DNA from: Pseudolabrys sp.
GTDB taxonomy: Bacteria > Pseudomonadota > Alphaproteobacteria > Rhizobiales > Xanthobacteraceae
Assembly: GCA_019689975.1 (NCBI GenBank)
Contig: JADGGK010000027.1
Location: 1 to 37,672 of the forward strand
Reading direction: 5' to 3'
Length of the DNA stretch: 37,672 bases
Position numbers and translations under genes: made by a program. Under the pieces are notes generated by a model. The model was not told the DNA's origin and did not search any database. It saw only the letters and a list, made by a program, of their open reading frames with translations. How positions within the stretch are numbered: the first letter of the stretch is position 1; each line of letters starts with the position of its first letter. Positions 37,544 to 37,672 of this stretch are shown piece by piece.

Positions 37544-37672
37544 GATCGTTCTCCGGTTGGTCCGCCGCGGACGAAAACGGGCCTTCGCCGGGCCACCGGA
37601 TGGCGATGTCGAGCCGTTGTCGGGTCGACCGCCAAACGTCCGCGTGAGTAATGGCGCGCTTATATCGACCCC
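37544..37672 (-). promoter_or_regulatory. rpsB leader and possible promoter -10
   Basis: The 129 bp upstream of rpsB contain TATAAG on the minus strand (37659-37664), a fair -10 element; its -35 would fall outside the window. This would give a leader of about 110 bases, long enough for autoregulation by S2 as known in other bacteria. No specific leader fold is recognised. Confidence 0.3.

Overview
The window is GC-rich, densely packed chromosomal DNA of an alphaproteobacterium, most likely of the Hyphomicrobiales (Rhizobiales). The main evidence is gene order: rpsB-tsf-pyrH-frr-uppS-cdsA-dxr-rseP-bamA-lpxD-fabZ-lpxA-lpxI-lpxB, and ppiD-trpE-trpG-trpD-trpC-moaC-moeA-lexA followed by comEC. A GTTC-N7-GTTC type SOS box before lexA and LpxI in place of LpxH agree with this. 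The species cannot be named from the sequence.

Layout from left to right. Positions 21-5422 (minus strand) carry tpiA, secG, pyrG, a doubtful small ORF, kdsA and an MFS transporter. A divergent region with a 35-bp near-perfect palindrome separates these from a plus-strand run at 5621-14210: a PpiD-type folding factor, trpE, trpG, trpD, trpC, moaC, moeA and lexA. Then come comEC and glnS (minus), gltX and gltA (plus). Finally a long minus-strand block runs from rpsB at the right edge (37543) back to lpxB and a FabH-like ketosynthase (21610). That block joins translation (S2, EF-Ts, RRF), UMP kinase, isoprenoid and undecaprenyl synthesis (Dxr, UppS), phospholipid synthesis (CdsA), envelope stress proteolysis (RseP), outer-membrane assembly (BamA) and lipid A synthesis (LpxD, FabZ, LpxA, LpxI, LpxB). 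The lpx genes overlap by ATGA junctions.

Almost every gene is a conserved housekeeping gene, and I see no phage, CRISPR array, toxin system, tRNA or rRNA, and no clearly new multigene system. The most unusual signals are these: (1) a 148-bp MITE-like element with perfect 15-bp terminal inverted repeats between bamA and lpxD, plus a decayed relative between dxr and rseP, where in both cases the element end supplies the stop codon of the upstream gene; (2) a FabH whose sequence resembles the Bacteroidota type, placed between gltA and lpxB; (3) a 24-codon A/T-ending island inside an otherwise G/C-ending trpC, holding an 11-bp near-direct repeat with a 20-bp period; (4) a glutaminyl-tRNA synthetase, patchy in alphaproteobacteria, divergent from gltX; (5) three LexA half-sites at an 11-bp period in the lexA promoter.

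Start sites were chosen from family N-termini, Shine-Dalgarno-like sequences and overlaps. All functions are inferred from motifs read by eye; no database search was made.
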